Source: Nymphaea colorata (Eukaryota > Streptophyta > Magnoliopsida > Nymphaeales > Nymphaeaceae). Taken from it: a DNA stretch of 64,000 nucleotides. The position numbers and the translations under genes are program-made. The stretch's first letter is position 1; each line of letters begins with the position of its first letter. The stretch is taken from NCBI RefSeq assembly GCF_008831285.2, contig NC_045147.1:20278581-20342580 (forward strand), in the 5' to 3' direction. A model generated the notes under the pieces. It was not told the DNA's origin. It saw only the letters and a program-made list of their open reading frames with translations, and did not search any database. Of this stretch, positions 14,303-26,113 are shown in pieces.

Positions 14303-15454
14303 AACATTCTCCATTCACCTTTGTAGTTGGCTTTACGTGAAGAAAAATGCTTAAAACCACAGGGTGGCTTTGTGGTAGACAATAATTCGTTTGCTTCTGC
14401 CTGCTACTTTCCACAACCGATATTCTCAATCAAAAATGAGAAGTGGCCACTTTTTTGGCGTTAGAGTTGATGTTTATCCTCACGAAACAATCGTTTCTTC
14501 AATTTCATCATCTCAAGAACCGTTTCGGCAAGAAATGCAGCTTGAGAAGAAGACGAATTTGAACAAGTTAGCGGAGTTAGGCCGGAAACTAGGCCGGCAA
14601 CCCCACCCCACCCACCCACTCGCCGGTTTCGTGATGAATTTAGTGTCGTATGTCGGGTTTTCTCAGCTCATTGACCATATGTATCGAGCCGAGTTTCCTA
14701 GTCAAAGTTCGAGACCTTCCCAAATACAACAACCATCTTCACTAGTTGACCTTCACCTTCACATATTGACCGAGCTGTGCCACTTTCAAATGCTTCAGCA
14801 AATGTAAATAATATAATGCACGCGAAAAAAATGCATTAATTACAGAGCCTTAAAAGTGTAGCTTCTCTACGCTCCGTCACCGATTCGTCTCGGTTCCATA
14901 TGTATTTTTTATCAGCTTTTGGGAGAAACAGTATATGTGGTTTGTTAGGGACTAGGCCCTTTATCTCGCATTCAAGGGAAAAAATTAAGAAGAAGGCACA
15001 ATGAATTTTTTATGTGGTTCGAAGACAAAGTTCTCATAGATGCATAGGGTTTTTGTTTTACTATCTCAAATAAAAATGGAGAATACAAGAAAAATATATG
15101 TCTCCGTCTCCAGAAAGTAAGTAAGGAAACCCATTAGATATAGATGAGGCTCTACACTTCAACAAGGTTAAAAATGCAGGAGCCTGAATCGGCCGAGTTG
15201 GTCTGAATCAGCTGATTCCAAATGAATCGGTTCTGATTGGTTAATTCTCCTTTTGTAAAGGAGCAGGCCTTGTTGCTAATATTGGCATTACTTTTTAAGT
15301 AAAAGTTCCATTCCCTTTGATAAGTTCTTTTATTTTCCTTTGCTTTTTTATTGGCCTCTCTCTGTCTCTATCTCATCATTTTAACTTGTCTTCAACTTTG
15401 ATAAGTTCTTTTACTTTCATTCGTTTATCCACTCTCTCTCCACCCGTCTTTATT

Positions 15455-15562
15455 GTTTTATTGTGCTGCTGTCTTGTATATTTTATTCTTCTTTGCTTTT
15501 ACAGTTTGTTCTTGCATTGAGATTTCTTGTCCCCGTATTTTGTTATGCATTTTCATTTTATT
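15455..15562 (+). repeat. Diverged direct repeat, copy 2
   Basis: Second copy of the segment at 14191-14302, sharing gttttattgtgctgctgtc, ttgtatattttatt and gttatgcattttcatttta. Just upstream, 'tttgataagttcttttatttt' at about 15316 and 'tttgataagttcttttacttt' at about 15397 form a further direct repeat about 81 bases apart. Confidence 0.55.
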
Positions 15563-16833
15563 GGCTCTTTCTTGCCTACTGCGATTGTGGGATCCCATCC
15601 ATCCTTTTAAGTTGTCTCAACTTTTCATCATCGTTATTACTAAATCGAAATGATAAAAGAAGCGTGACGCAGATGCAAAGAAAGGAGCATTTGGGAGTTT
15701 TTAAAGGCATCAGATTTGCATAGACGATGAGATTCGGAAATTGGCGTGAAGAAAGAAGCTAAGTGGAAGCAGGAAAATCAATTTTAAAAAGGGGGCAAGT
15801 GGGTTTTAATTCTTCTTATATATATATATGATCTTTCTCTGACAAAACATGACAATTGATCGAAGCATCTATCTACGGAAAATTGGCACCATGATTGCGT
15901 GCAAGATTTTCTAGTTATGAACAGGAATCAATTGGCGGTTCTGGTTATAATTTTTTCAAAAAAGCGAACCATGCATGATCTGTATATCATTGAAGTTAAC
16001 AATTGAGCGCTGATCTTTTATGAAATCGTCAATGTTTGAATCAACTAAGAGTACTTCTTCCTCTTGATGATAGGGACGGGCCGATAAACGATCTCTCTCA
16101 CTCTTTCCATGAACTCCATGGTTAATTGTCAACAAAATGTTCTTGTTCGTAAAGTTAGCAGTTCATATTGACTAAAAGATGGATCAGAGCATGCATCACC
16201 TCCCCTTCATCTCTCAGATGGACGGCCCAGAAGCTGGAAGAGGGAGGACCCACGACCCACGTGAAAGTTAGATAAGGAGTGAGCTGCCATCGCTTTGACA
16301 TATCAAAAAGAAGGATCATGGACGAATAAATGTGAGGGGCCTTGACGATTGACATCAACGGAGTGTGTCTTCTTCCTTACTCTGTGAGTCTCTCCGCTGG
16401 CCTCTTTTCTGGCTCAGCTTTCCGGTTTCCTGATTATTGTCCATCCAATAATTGGTTTTTGACAGCTTTATCATTTTTATGCCATATGTATCAGTCACAT
16501 CCATTAGCCAACAGTCTCCCTTTCCATCTCTTCTGATTTTAACTCTATCTCTCACCACTTTCTCCAATCACACATGTGATTCTTCTCTTAAAGGATGGCT
16601 CTGTAATTTACTGCATTCTCTGTTAGTGGGTGGAAGAAAAAGAAGATGCTCTCTCTCTTTCAATGAGGACCATGGTCATGATGAACCAAACTATAGAAAT
16701 CAGGAAAGGAAAATGAGAGAGCTTCTATTTCTTTCTGCAATTTTGCAGATAAAATAAAAGAAAAAAAGGTACAGGGTTTGATATATCCACAATCAAAAGT
16801 TGAATTATAAAAGGAGAAGAAAAAGCCTTTCCA

Positions 16834-16853
16834 ATATATATATATATATATAA
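16834..16853. repeat. Short (AT)n tract followed by purine-rich tract
   Basis: About ten AT units, then a GA/A-rich run to about 16890. It lies just beyond the stop codon of the minus-strand PADRE gene, probably within its 3' flank. Confidence 0.85.
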
Positions 16854-16938
16854 AAGAGAGAGAGAAAAAAAAAAAGAGGAAGAAAAGTGCAGTTTGTCCA
16901 AATCCGCAGAGAAGTAAGAGGGAAAGAGAACGTGAACA

Positions 16939-17472
16939 TCAGAAGTCCTCCGTTATGCTGTCGAGGTGCGGACGCCAGATTCCGACCCTCCCTCTCCTGC
17001 TGCTCCGGCTCAAGCCGCACCTCTTCTCCGAGAGAATCTCCGTGAGATAGCGATCGGAAGACGTCTCCGAATTGTTGCCACTGGGGGGCTTCGTTTCTGG
17101 CGACGGCTCGCCCGGAAGCTCCTTCCTCCTCTTCCTTCTAGCGGTCGCTTTAGCAGAAGATGAGCGCTCAGTGGCAGCAGCAGCAGAATTAGAAGAGGAA
17201 TTAGGGGAAGGGGTAGACGGAACGGGGATCAAGAAATAGATGTGGCCGCGCTTGAGCTGTGCGTCCGGGGGGAGGACGATGATGCGGAGGCCGCCTTCCT
17301 CCTCGGAGCCGTGCTTTCGGAGGACGTGCTTGGGATTGGCCTTCATCACGTCCCCTGCTAAAATGGTGCCGCTCACCTCCTCCACGTGCCCGTTCACATG
17401 CACAATCCGGATAACGTCCAGCGCGCCGCAAGGCAGGATGCAGGCGATGCAGCACCTCAGGCTGTTCCCCAT
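16939..17472 (-). CDS. PADRE (DUF4228) domain protein
   Basis: Single-exon gene for a 177-residue protein. The family is plant-specific and many members respond to pathogens or abiotic stress; the molecular function is unknown. The N-terminus begins MGNSLRCC, typical of the family, with Gly2 and nearby cysteines (7, 8, 11, 15) that could carry lipid anchors, although Arg at position 6 is not ideal for N-myristoylation. Residues 19-35 (the DVIRIVHVNGHVEE segment) and 72-83 (LKRGHIYFLIP) are the conserved PADRE blocks. Residues 84-160 are Ser/Pro-rich and probably disordered, with a basic ARRKRRK cluster at 111-117. The C-terminal WRPHLDSITEDF block is the third conserved motif. The ATG at 17472 is the natural start: it matches the family N-terminus and the length is normal. 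Several overlapping frames on the other strand are shadows of its G+C-rich sequence. Confidence 0.92.
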   Translation of the reverse strand: MGNSLRCCIACILPCGALDVIRIVHVNGHVEEVSGTILAGDVMKANPKHVLRKHGSEEEGGLRIIVLPPDAQLKRGHIYFLIPVPSTPSPNSSSNSAAAATERSSSAKATARRKRRKELPGEPSPETKPPSGNNSETSSDRYLTEILSEKRCGLSRSSRRGRVGIWRPHLDSITEDF

Positions 17473-19552
17473 CTCTCTCTGCTCTCTGGTTTCTGGGTAT
17501 ATGGATATTGGGAGGAGGAAGAAAGGAGGGGAGCTTCTTAATAGTATCTATCTCTCTGAATTGCTTTTCTTCTGCTTTCTTGGACTGTGAAGCAGAGGAG
17601 GAGGAGAAGAGAGGGAAGGCTGTTCTACGACTCACCCCGATCGATCTTCTGCTTCCTTTTTCTCGGCCTGGAGGTGGTGGCTATAAGGAGAAGGGAGGAG
17701 GGAGGGGTCGATTATTTGTGGGGAGTTTGAATGGCCATCCAGAAAAGGACACTCCATGGTGGGAGCTCTTCACATTTAACAAATAGCGTTAGGTGATTCG
17801 GAAGAAACACTTAAGATAAGTTGGACTTGTTTCCTCTAAAGCAGCCCGTCGTTCCTCCGAAATTTCTCAACCGCCATCCTCCGATTCTCTCTTTCTCCCT
17901 TCTCCGATCCGATCCCTTCCTTTTCAACTCCAGAAACAACAATCTTTGAGCGAGAGTTAAAAAGTGGAAGACATTCCACGTTGAAGAATGGCCCACAGGA
18001 AAGCGGTCGCAGTAGATGACCGGTTTTCCGGTGAGCAGCAGATCAGGAAATCAATCAAACACCAAGTACGTGGGGGAAAATCGACCAACGAAAGAAAAAA
18101 TATATATAAAGTACGTATAAAGGGAACAAGGCAATATAAAAGGAAGGGGAATTTTGCATGGGGGAAAGGTACCTCCACCGTGGTACATGGTTCCAGTACA
18201 AGAATACACGTGACGGCCACAGAATCTAAGGGAAAGACTTCCTCTGCTTTCTTACATCAGTTGTAAAACAGTTCCCAACAAAGAAAGAAAGAGCAAACAG
18301 AAAACTGAGAACAAAATCTCCATCATTTTTTACTGCATCGATCTCTTAACTATTTATTACTTCGCACAGGCAGACAGATTTGGAAATAAGATTAACTATA
18401 CACAGTGGAATCAGGAGTAGATTACAGTTGTGTCCTGATCTTTCATTGTTGATTAAAGAAATTCAGAACAACTTCGTTTCGATTTTTTTTCCTTTTTGTT
18501 TTGGGGCGCAGGTGGGAGGAGGAAACTTCAAGGCACGAGAGGGAGCTTGAAGATGCACCGACGGGGCCAGGTTGGGAGGGACGGAGCAGGGCCAACGTGG
18601 GGGGAGAGGTGAGGAGGAAGAAAGAAAGGATTCGGTCAGAGTGAGGGTGCCGCACGAGGCTACCTCATCGTCTCCCCATTTTATTAATACTAATCCGCCA
18701 AATCTTAAGCGACTTATTCTTCTCTAATTTAAACTCAGAATATGTTTGATACGAGGCGCCAGTCGTCTCTCCCGGGGCCAACTGGCGTCTCTCCCTTTTA
18801 TGCACTAAAGAATGTGTTTTCTCGGGATCTACGGCTTCAAACCCTTCCTCCATATGATTTCTACACGTATTTGCTTCCCCTCTATATAAATATATACATA
18901 AATATTTTCTCTCTCTAGATCTCTCTCTCTCTCTTGCTTAATTGTACTCTCATGTACTGGAGTAGGGTAAGAATGATTCTGAGCTTAATGGGTAGGCCCC
19001 AAACTTCATGATGCACATTGACCAGCATGTGGAGGAGCGCGTATCAGGTCAGAGGGGTTACCCCACAGTATAAGCTGTCAAAGGCTTCCTCATACCCTTC
19101 ATCTGCATGGATGAACGGCGCTAACAGCAGCCTGTTCATACCACCATTAGCAAATTTTTTTTATGCTTTACTTTCTTCTGCAACCCTGCCGAGGGAAATA
19201 TAGAGACAATCTACAAAAGGTGGATGAGAAGGCGACTAATTAGCATTGCTGGTTACCTACCCAAATCGTCAACATAGCTTCAAACTCTATATACAAACTC
19301 TACCGGCGAGTTGAATGCAAAAGTACTGCATATCGAAGTTTGCTGAGAGAATTAGACGCTATAAGGGAGACCGATCGATAGCATCGGATCGGATCCGTTC
19401 ATAATTTTGTGGTGGATATGAACCTGAACTCTGTTGGAAATGGATGTCATGAATTTGTGGTTATTGTACAGGTCAAATGAATCATGGTTTGTGAACCGAT
19501 CCATCTAGAGGCTTATCTGAACTTTTTTTCTTCAAACATGGTGCTAGAACAG

Positions 19553-19575
19553 TATATATATATATATATATATCC
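19553..19575. repeat. (TA)n microsatellite
   Basis: About eleven TA units in intergenic sequence. Confidence 0.9.
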
Positions 19576-20454
19576 TAATCCTTCTGCGTTGCTTCTGATG
19601 CCAGATGCCAATAGATCCTACTTTTGTTTAATACTATGAACAGTTGTAAACTAAATTTTTGACGCGTATCCACAGCAGGGTTCTTTGTTGTCATACTGTC
19701 ATTTTAAACCACTGGCATAAAAATAAATAAGTAATATATATAGACAAATAATTGATTAACGGTTCACAATAACTTTACCGTCCCATCCCGTCGTTTACAA
19801 GCATAATAACATGGAAAGCCCAAGGTAGAGTCATGATCTGCAGTATGTCTTTACCTCAGAACGCCATAACTTCATCTATACGATTCAATTGTAGTTCGAT
19901 TCTATGTTACATGTGATTACTTTTTGTAAAGATTCATATAATATATAATACTGCTAGAAATTAAGGACTTCAGACATGCAGAACGGTATCATAATTTGAT
20001 GGAACTCTGACAAACTACAATAATTTTAAAAAGCGGCACCTCGCGATCCGTCTCCCCTAATTCTTATTTAATAGTTTGATTGGAAGGACAGCCTATATGT
20101 TTGAGTGACCGAGATCCAAATTTAAAAAGAAAAAGAAAACTTCAAACAACTCTAACTAATTTAATCGTTAGTTTTTAAAACAAAGGAAATCAATTGTATC
20201 GTTTAGCCAACCAGTGTGATGATAACTATGAAAAAATTGGAAAAACAGAGAGTGGTAGGCCTATTTGTTTATGTTCTTGGTTACTTGTATATTCGCTTCT
20301 CACGTGTACCATTTGTGTGCTTCGGAAAAGTTTCTTGCTGCCTCCCTGATATGCCTACTTGTGGGACAGCCAATCTTACCTATCCTCCTCAACTTTCCTG
20401 CTGATCTTAATTTTTAAAAGATTAAATACTCTCTCTTTTTTCTTCCAATCAGTA

Positions 20455-20700
20455 TGTAGCGATAAGGCGTGTGAAGTGTGTGTGTTCAATTTCACAGCAT
20501 CTAGCTGTGTGACACATGAACAACACGTTGTGGGTTCAATTCCTCTGTGTCTCAGTTTCAATTCCCATGAACGTTACACTCTGATTGGCATTGAGAGCTA
20601 CGGGTTGAGGTCCTCCAAGTTTTCTCTCTTACCGAATGATGGCAATGCAACCAGTTTGATTGGGTGGCGTATTCTAGCCACATCCTGAGTTCGAGTTTAA
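20455..20700 (+). repeat. Possible SINE-like segment with a tRNA-type B box
   Basis: The sequence at about 20528 reads gttgtgggttcaattcctc, which resembles an RNA polymerase III B box (GGTTCAATTCC). A weak A-box-like 'tagctgtgtgacacatg' lies about 30 bases upstream. No cloverleaf can be folded, so it is not a functional tRNA gene. A tRNA-derived SINE is possible, but neither a poly-A/T tail nor a target-site duplication is evident. Confidence 0.25.
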
Positions 20701-22749
20701 GTAGTGTTGATCTTAAGATTAGAGGTGTGTCATTATGATGCCAAGTGAATCGGCGGTTATCCCCTCCCCTTCCCCCTCGGTTTTCTTCTCCTCCCTTTTC
20801 TCTCTCTCTCTAGATCGAGCCAAAATACATTGGAGTGAAATGAGATTTGGGATAAAGAACGCAGTAAGATATTGAAGACAATTTGTTTCATATGCAACTC
20901 GCTTGCTGCAAGAACGCCACGAAGTTGATGGGACGTCACAAATTTAAAGCACACGAGTGCATGTCCCCTGCCCTTGGACCCAAACTAGGGGCTCAAAAGC
21001 TATTTTTTCCTAAAACGAACGGAATAATTTTTTCTTTCGGTGAAAAAGTTCTGAGGTTTTAGGCCAACGAAGTTGATTGGTGAGAGCAAGTTTTGTGGTA
21101 ACGAAGAACATGGACCTGACAGTTTCATAATATTTCAATCTGTTCTTTAGCGGTTGCCTCCTTGAATCTGTTTCTGACCTCCAATTTTCGACTATGGTTG
21201 ACTGCGTTTAGCACTTGTATCCATCAATGGAGCCGTCTCTACACAAGCCCTACTGGCCATACTGTATGTGTTGGAATCTATGTATTTTAAGTACTTTAAA
21301 AGTGCTTATACTGCTTAACTTTGTGAATAGAGCTTCCAGTTTATGCGCCTGATTAATGCTTCCTAGTTTGGGTTAGTGGGCACAAGCTGCAGTTAAAATT
21401 TAGTTTCATGGGGGTTAATTTGTGGAAGAAGCTACAAGTTTACAACTTGGCAAATCAAAGGGGCATATATCCATAACACCGAGGGGGTTGACGCAACAGA
21501 TGATATGAGAATTGGTAGGTGGCTAGTCTCTTTTTCGAATCTTCGTTGAGGCTGTGCCACATAAAGACATCGAACTAGAGCAATGAGGGAAAGAGTGTCG
21601 GCTTCAGCCTTCTTGTTGAGTAACAACATAAAATACTTTCCATGCCCACCCAACGACAGAAGCATGCTCAGGTAGTTTTACTACCATTTCTAGGTGCATT
21701 ATCTCTTATATCAGGCTTCCACTAGAACGGATTCAAAAATATTTTTCATTTTTCTTCAATGTATGTGTTTGTTTTGTTATGAGAAGTGTCATTGGTTTAC
21801 AATTTTCCCGCTCTTCCGTAGTTTGTGCGCGAATCTGGCTGAGAAATTTCTGTGAAAATCTTGAAGAACTAATGACTGCACGCTCTAGAAATTGGTGGTG
21901 GGAAACTTTGATGATGTCAACCATCAATTTTAAAGGCTAACCTGCATGTTAGCAGGAATCAAGTTTGACGTCGTCTAAGTACATGGTAAAGAGGGTGGCC
22001 CGTAGACAAAACGTTGTCGTCATTTAGTAGAAACTTTTTCAACGAACACTGGGAGCAAAGTTGAGGTTCTCTTTTAAGCTGCAAAAGCAAAACTTTCACC
22101 CACAGTCATCTTTCATTTCAGGAAAGTAACATGAACCATATGCCCTACACATTACCCACAATGATATTTCCTTTTCTTCTTTTCATGACTCTACATTAGG
22201 ACCAAAAGATATGCTCACCTAGTGATCTCAATTCTCAGCTACTCCACCTCTTGTCTGCTCCTCTTCAATGAGATTCTCTCCCTCCCTCCCTCCCTCTATG
22301 ATAGAAGATGCCCACTTTGCTTGGCTTTTGCATCACCAACAATTCATTTTAGCTATTCTATAAGGCAACCATCTACGACCCAGATGGGGAAGTGTTTTCA
22401 TTTATTCAACCAAGGTCAATTCTCGCCCCACGAACTCTTTTTTCTATTAAAGCAAGTTCGGTTCTCATCATGGGGTTCTTGAAAATGAGAGTACTGTATC
22501 TTGGCATATCAACTTCTAGTGGGTCTTCTGCTGCATGAAAAGCTGGTCCTAATTTATCATCCATGTTTCCCTTTCCGATGCACATTGGGATCAAGCACAT
22601 GTGATCAATCCAAATATATATCTTTTCAGACTGATAAAACTTGGTCCTCTTTTCTCACAGAACACTTGAACAAGGATTTCCTTTTCCTTTTTCTCTTGTT
22701 TTTGGTGAAGCACTGCCATAATACAGATATAAGATTAACCATGCAAAAG

Positions 22750-22750
<1 letters not shown>

Positions 22751-22828
<78 letters not shown>
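22751..22828. repeat. Compound (TA)n(GA)n microsatellite
   Basis: About 22 TA units (22751-22794) run directly into 17 GA units (22795-22828). Intergenic. Confidence 0.97.
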
Positions 22829-22831
<3 letters not shown>

Positions 22832-23589
22832 TAACCTATGATTGATTAGGTGTTCCTTTTCAATAATTAAAGAAAGATTTGGGTGATTATATTCTTTCGT
22901 CAAGAGGGTATAGATGTGGATAATTTTCGAGTTTCTTATTTAAATGGCTGCATTGTTGGCAACATAAACACACGGATACAATTTGAAATCTGCGCTGTGA
23001 GCACTCATAATACACTTTTTTTTTTCCATAAAACAAGGGAATGATTAGATGAGACCAGTCAATGGGGGAGTTTATCAAATCCATTTAACTAAAATCATGT
23101 TTGAGCCATTATTAGATCAACTACTCTCCTAGATTATAATAAGCTAAAAATTAAGTTTTATTTTGGTATCGCGCACATATGATAATTGACAAGGATATGT
23201 GTTATCAAAGACGAATGGCTTACGACTTATCACCTATTGCTTCTTTTTTTTTATGGGTAGATACTTCAAACGTACACCTTGAATTAGGCAATAACGTACA
23301 AAGACTTAAAAATTTTTTCAGTATACTTGGAGATCGGGCAAAATTTTTCAATATTGTTAGTACGCACCTTTTTCAAAATGTTCTTTTTGCTTTTTTAGAC
23401 ACCAATTACCATGCATATTGCCGTAATAAAGAAAGTTGCGTACAAAAAATTTTTGAAAAAATTATAGAAGGAGTACAAATTAAAAAAAAAAAAATTATAG
23501 AAGGAGCCTAAGATTCCAGTTTTGTTTGCTGTTCAACTTTCGGAAGTTCACAACTAGACGGTCTGATGTTGAAAGGAATTCTCAAATAG

Positions 23590-24165
23590 CCATCCAGCGC
23601 CCATTAAAATAAAAAATTGTTTTTGGATATAAAATAATGAAAAATATAAAATTAAGGATACTAATAAATCTGATTAGATCCAATATCCAATCAAACTATT
23701 TAGGAATAATCATATATGAAAACAAAATTTTGATAACTGATTAAGAAATCAAATCGAGTTCTTATATAAAAAACGAGTTGCGATTTAAATAAATTCTAAT
23801 TATATTTGGATCAGATATAGTCTTAAATAAATATCATATATCTGATGTCCATAATCCAGCTTGGATTCATTTTAAAAGTTAGATTTGGATTTAAGTAAAT
23901 TTAATTCGGATTTGGATCAGATATAATTAGAAAGTAATACGCTACATCCATTGTGCATAGTGCAGTTTGCATTAATTCAGTTTCGAAGTCTCATACAGAT
24001 TCAGATATTAATCTAAAAGTCGGATTTGTATTTGTGAATTCATATTCAGCTATAGAATTAGATTTTTTCTTCGTATTCTAATCCAAATATATGAACATCT
24101 GGGAAACTAAATATGATAAAGAGTCTTATATCCAATTAAATCCGATCATTGGCATCCCTATACCT
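23590..24165. repeat. A+T-rich repeat with 'ggatttggatcagatat' words
   Basis: Words such as ggatttggat, cagatata, tccaatc and tcatatc recur many times in loose order. Related blocks lie at about 24880-25150, 25540-25740 and 38560-38900. The block ends in 'ttggcatcccta', and the block at 25540 begins with 'gggatgtcaata', the inverted form, which suggests element ends in opposite orientation. This is common in plant genomes as a degenerate dispersed repeat. No protein is encoded. Confidence 0.5.
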
Positions 24166-24261
24166 CACGAAAACCTTGCATCCCTTCTCTTAATTCGTGA
24201 ATTTCGTTTTGTCTCATTGTCTTCTTCAATCGACGACCACCAATAATCCCAAGAAAAAAAA

Positions 24262-24472
24262 AATGGCTGCCTCCGCCACTTTGTCTCCGTCGTCTCATCT
24301 ACACCAATATTCTCAACAGCCATACCATTTTAATGGATACTTTTCACAGCAATTGACGGTGTTGTTGGAAAATTGTCAATTTCAGACACTTACAGCTAAG
24401 GAGGCTCATGAAAAAATAACGAATATAAGTTATGTTTTCGGATATTCTGATTACATTAAATTGGGGCACTGA
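24262..24472 (+). CDS. Unassigned 70-codon open reading frame
   Basis: An ATG in good context (aaaATGGct) opens a frame of 69 residues. Its start is Ala/Ser/Thr/Leu-rich, like a transit peptide, followed by a Gln/His-rich part and an ISYVFGYSDYIK tail. I recognise no family. It lies between degenerate repeats, with no visible promoter. It may be a chance ORF or the remnant first exon of a decayed gene. Confidence 0.15.
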
Positions 24473-25539
24473 TACCAATCTTTTAAACTGATGTTCTCTT
24501 ATCATCAAGAACTCGACGGACAGACAATTATGAAACTTTCAAAGTTATAAAGATCCATGTTTTGAAAAATATGTATAATGCTTATCAAACAAGTGTGACA
24601 AGGCAGTTTTTAGCTTTTTTCACAAAACATCGACCCACTATGTCAGTAGAGACCACTTCTAGACATCGGCCAAGAGTGTTTCAGATTTGATACAAGGCCC
24701 ACCTGTATTGATTCCTTTTTCTTCTTCTTTATCTCTTATCTTTTGTATTTTGATTTTTTTATTAAGAAATAGAACTTGGATTACTTTGATTCCGTTCACG
24801 AAGGATTCTGATCCAACATGGATTCATTCACCCTCCCAATCATTTTGCTTACTAATTCGGTTCAGTGAAATGATTTTCAGCAATGTAAGTCATTCGGCAT
24901 GTCAATACATCCGATTTGAGTCAGATATGTATGTGACTGAATCATTCCGAAAAACATAGAAATTATATTGTATTCAGACTTCAAAAATATGACATCTTAT
25001 CCTATTTGGATTTAGATATACATAAATATCCAATCAAATTCAGACTGGGTTTAGCTTTAAATAAATACCCCATAGCCAATGCAATTGGGTTTTGAAAATT
25101 GGCAGAATTCGGTTCAAAATTAGGATTTGGAATTTTGGATCTTAATGCGTATTATATAAGGGTGACCTTGACCAAGGAGAAACGTCTATCAAACAAAGAA
25201 AAATATTCTCACAAGAATCTTTCTTTGGGGTGAGCAAGAGGTTAACAAACCAGTGCTCTCGAAATAAAAGTCAAGGGCCCCCATTTCCCTCTAGGGTTCA
25301 GGGTTACATACAAAGAGTTAAGTAGAGTATGATACACCTGTCAACTAAAAAGTCGCAAATCTCGTTATTTACGTAAAAGAGGGAGAATAGCACACACAAA
25401 AATCATACCGACAATGGCGCTTTTATGTGACTGCCTGCCCAACCATGTTATGCCCTCGGGACTACACAAAAACTTCAAGGTGCACTTGTGGAAAAAATTT
25501 GCATTTAATCTGCACATAGAAATAAAATTCGAGGCGCAT

Positions 25540-25740
25540 GCCGGGATGTCAATATATTCGAGTTTGATATCCGAGTGAATTGTTTAAAAAATAATAATAA
25601 ATCATTTCAGACTTGAATCAAATTCGATTTGGATTCAGATTCATATTTGATTTATTCTTAAACAAACATCCTATATCTAGATCCCTTTAGACAGAAATTT
25701 TGAATTTTTTATTTATTTTTAAAAAAATATCCTATGTCTA
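25540..25740. repeat. Second 'ggatttggat' family repeat block
   Basis: Begins 'gggatgtcaatatattcgag' and continues with aatcaaattcgatttggattcagattcatatttg, the same vocabulary as the block at 23590-24165 but inverted at its end motif. Coding potential is nil. Confidence 0.45.
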
Positions 25741-26071
25741 GTGCCAGAAATTTTCTGGTTCTATGAGTAGATGAATAAAAGGTTTGGGGGACGAACCCCT
25801 TTTAACAGGCGTTCTCCGGACATATAATCTTTCATTAATTACGAAGAAGGGGAAAAAGACTATTATCTTTCAAGATCTTAGCACCCTTATTAATTGACTT
25901 ATTTTTATTGCAGGGAGAGTTGGTCAGGTTAATTTTCATAGACTGAGCCTGATGTGTCGAAAGCAGGGAGGTGGTGAGAGCAATTCCCTGCATTCTTCTC
26001 ATATTAATATTTCATGCCCGTTTAACTATTTCCATATCAATTCTCCTAAGATTTGATATATTAAGGCCCTC

Positions 26072-26113
26072 AGGGGCGGAGACACATGTGGGCAATTGCC
26101 CACACAGACCCCC
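26072..26113. repeat. Palindromic-core repeat family, best copy
   Basis: Starts aggggcggagacaca, then has the perfect 18-base palindrome TGTGGGCAATTGCCCACA at 26087-26104, then cagaccccc. Similar sequences lie at 7194, 36736 and 49407. The opening words resemble the end of the element at 54582 (aggggtggagccag). Confidence 0.55.

Larger units (their letters stand above)
4701..16938. other. Long intergenic region between bZIP and PADRE genes
   Basis: About 12 kb without a gene I can support. Open frames are short (138 codons at most, 14391-14807 plus) and match no family I know. The sequence holds a palindromic repeat-family member near 7194, poly-A/T runs (for example 9587-9606), a 62-base AT microsatellite at 13762 and a diverged duplicated segment near 14.2 and 15.5 kb. 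Around 14930-15300 the text has features common in degenerate LTR or other transposon remnants (a 'tttatgtggttcg' word), but no terminal repeats or coding domains were found. Confidence 0.5.

Noticed and set aside
14930-15300. LTR retrotransposon
   Set aside because: A word common in such remnants occurs, but no paired terminal repeats, primer-binding site or gag/pol frames were found.
17201-17635. 144-codon minus frame and 116-codon plus frame over the PADRE gene
   Set aside because: Out-of-frame or antisense shadows of the 177-residue PADRE protein.
20455-20600. tRNA gene
   Set aside because: Only a B-box-like word is present; no acceptor stem or anticodon arm can be paired.
22501-22903. 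Frames encoding long IYIYIY and ERERER runs
   Set aside because: Translations of the TA and GA microsatellites.
23179-23511. 110-codon plus frame
   Set aside because: A+T-rich, no family resemblance, and ends in a duplicated poly-Lys tract; likely chance.
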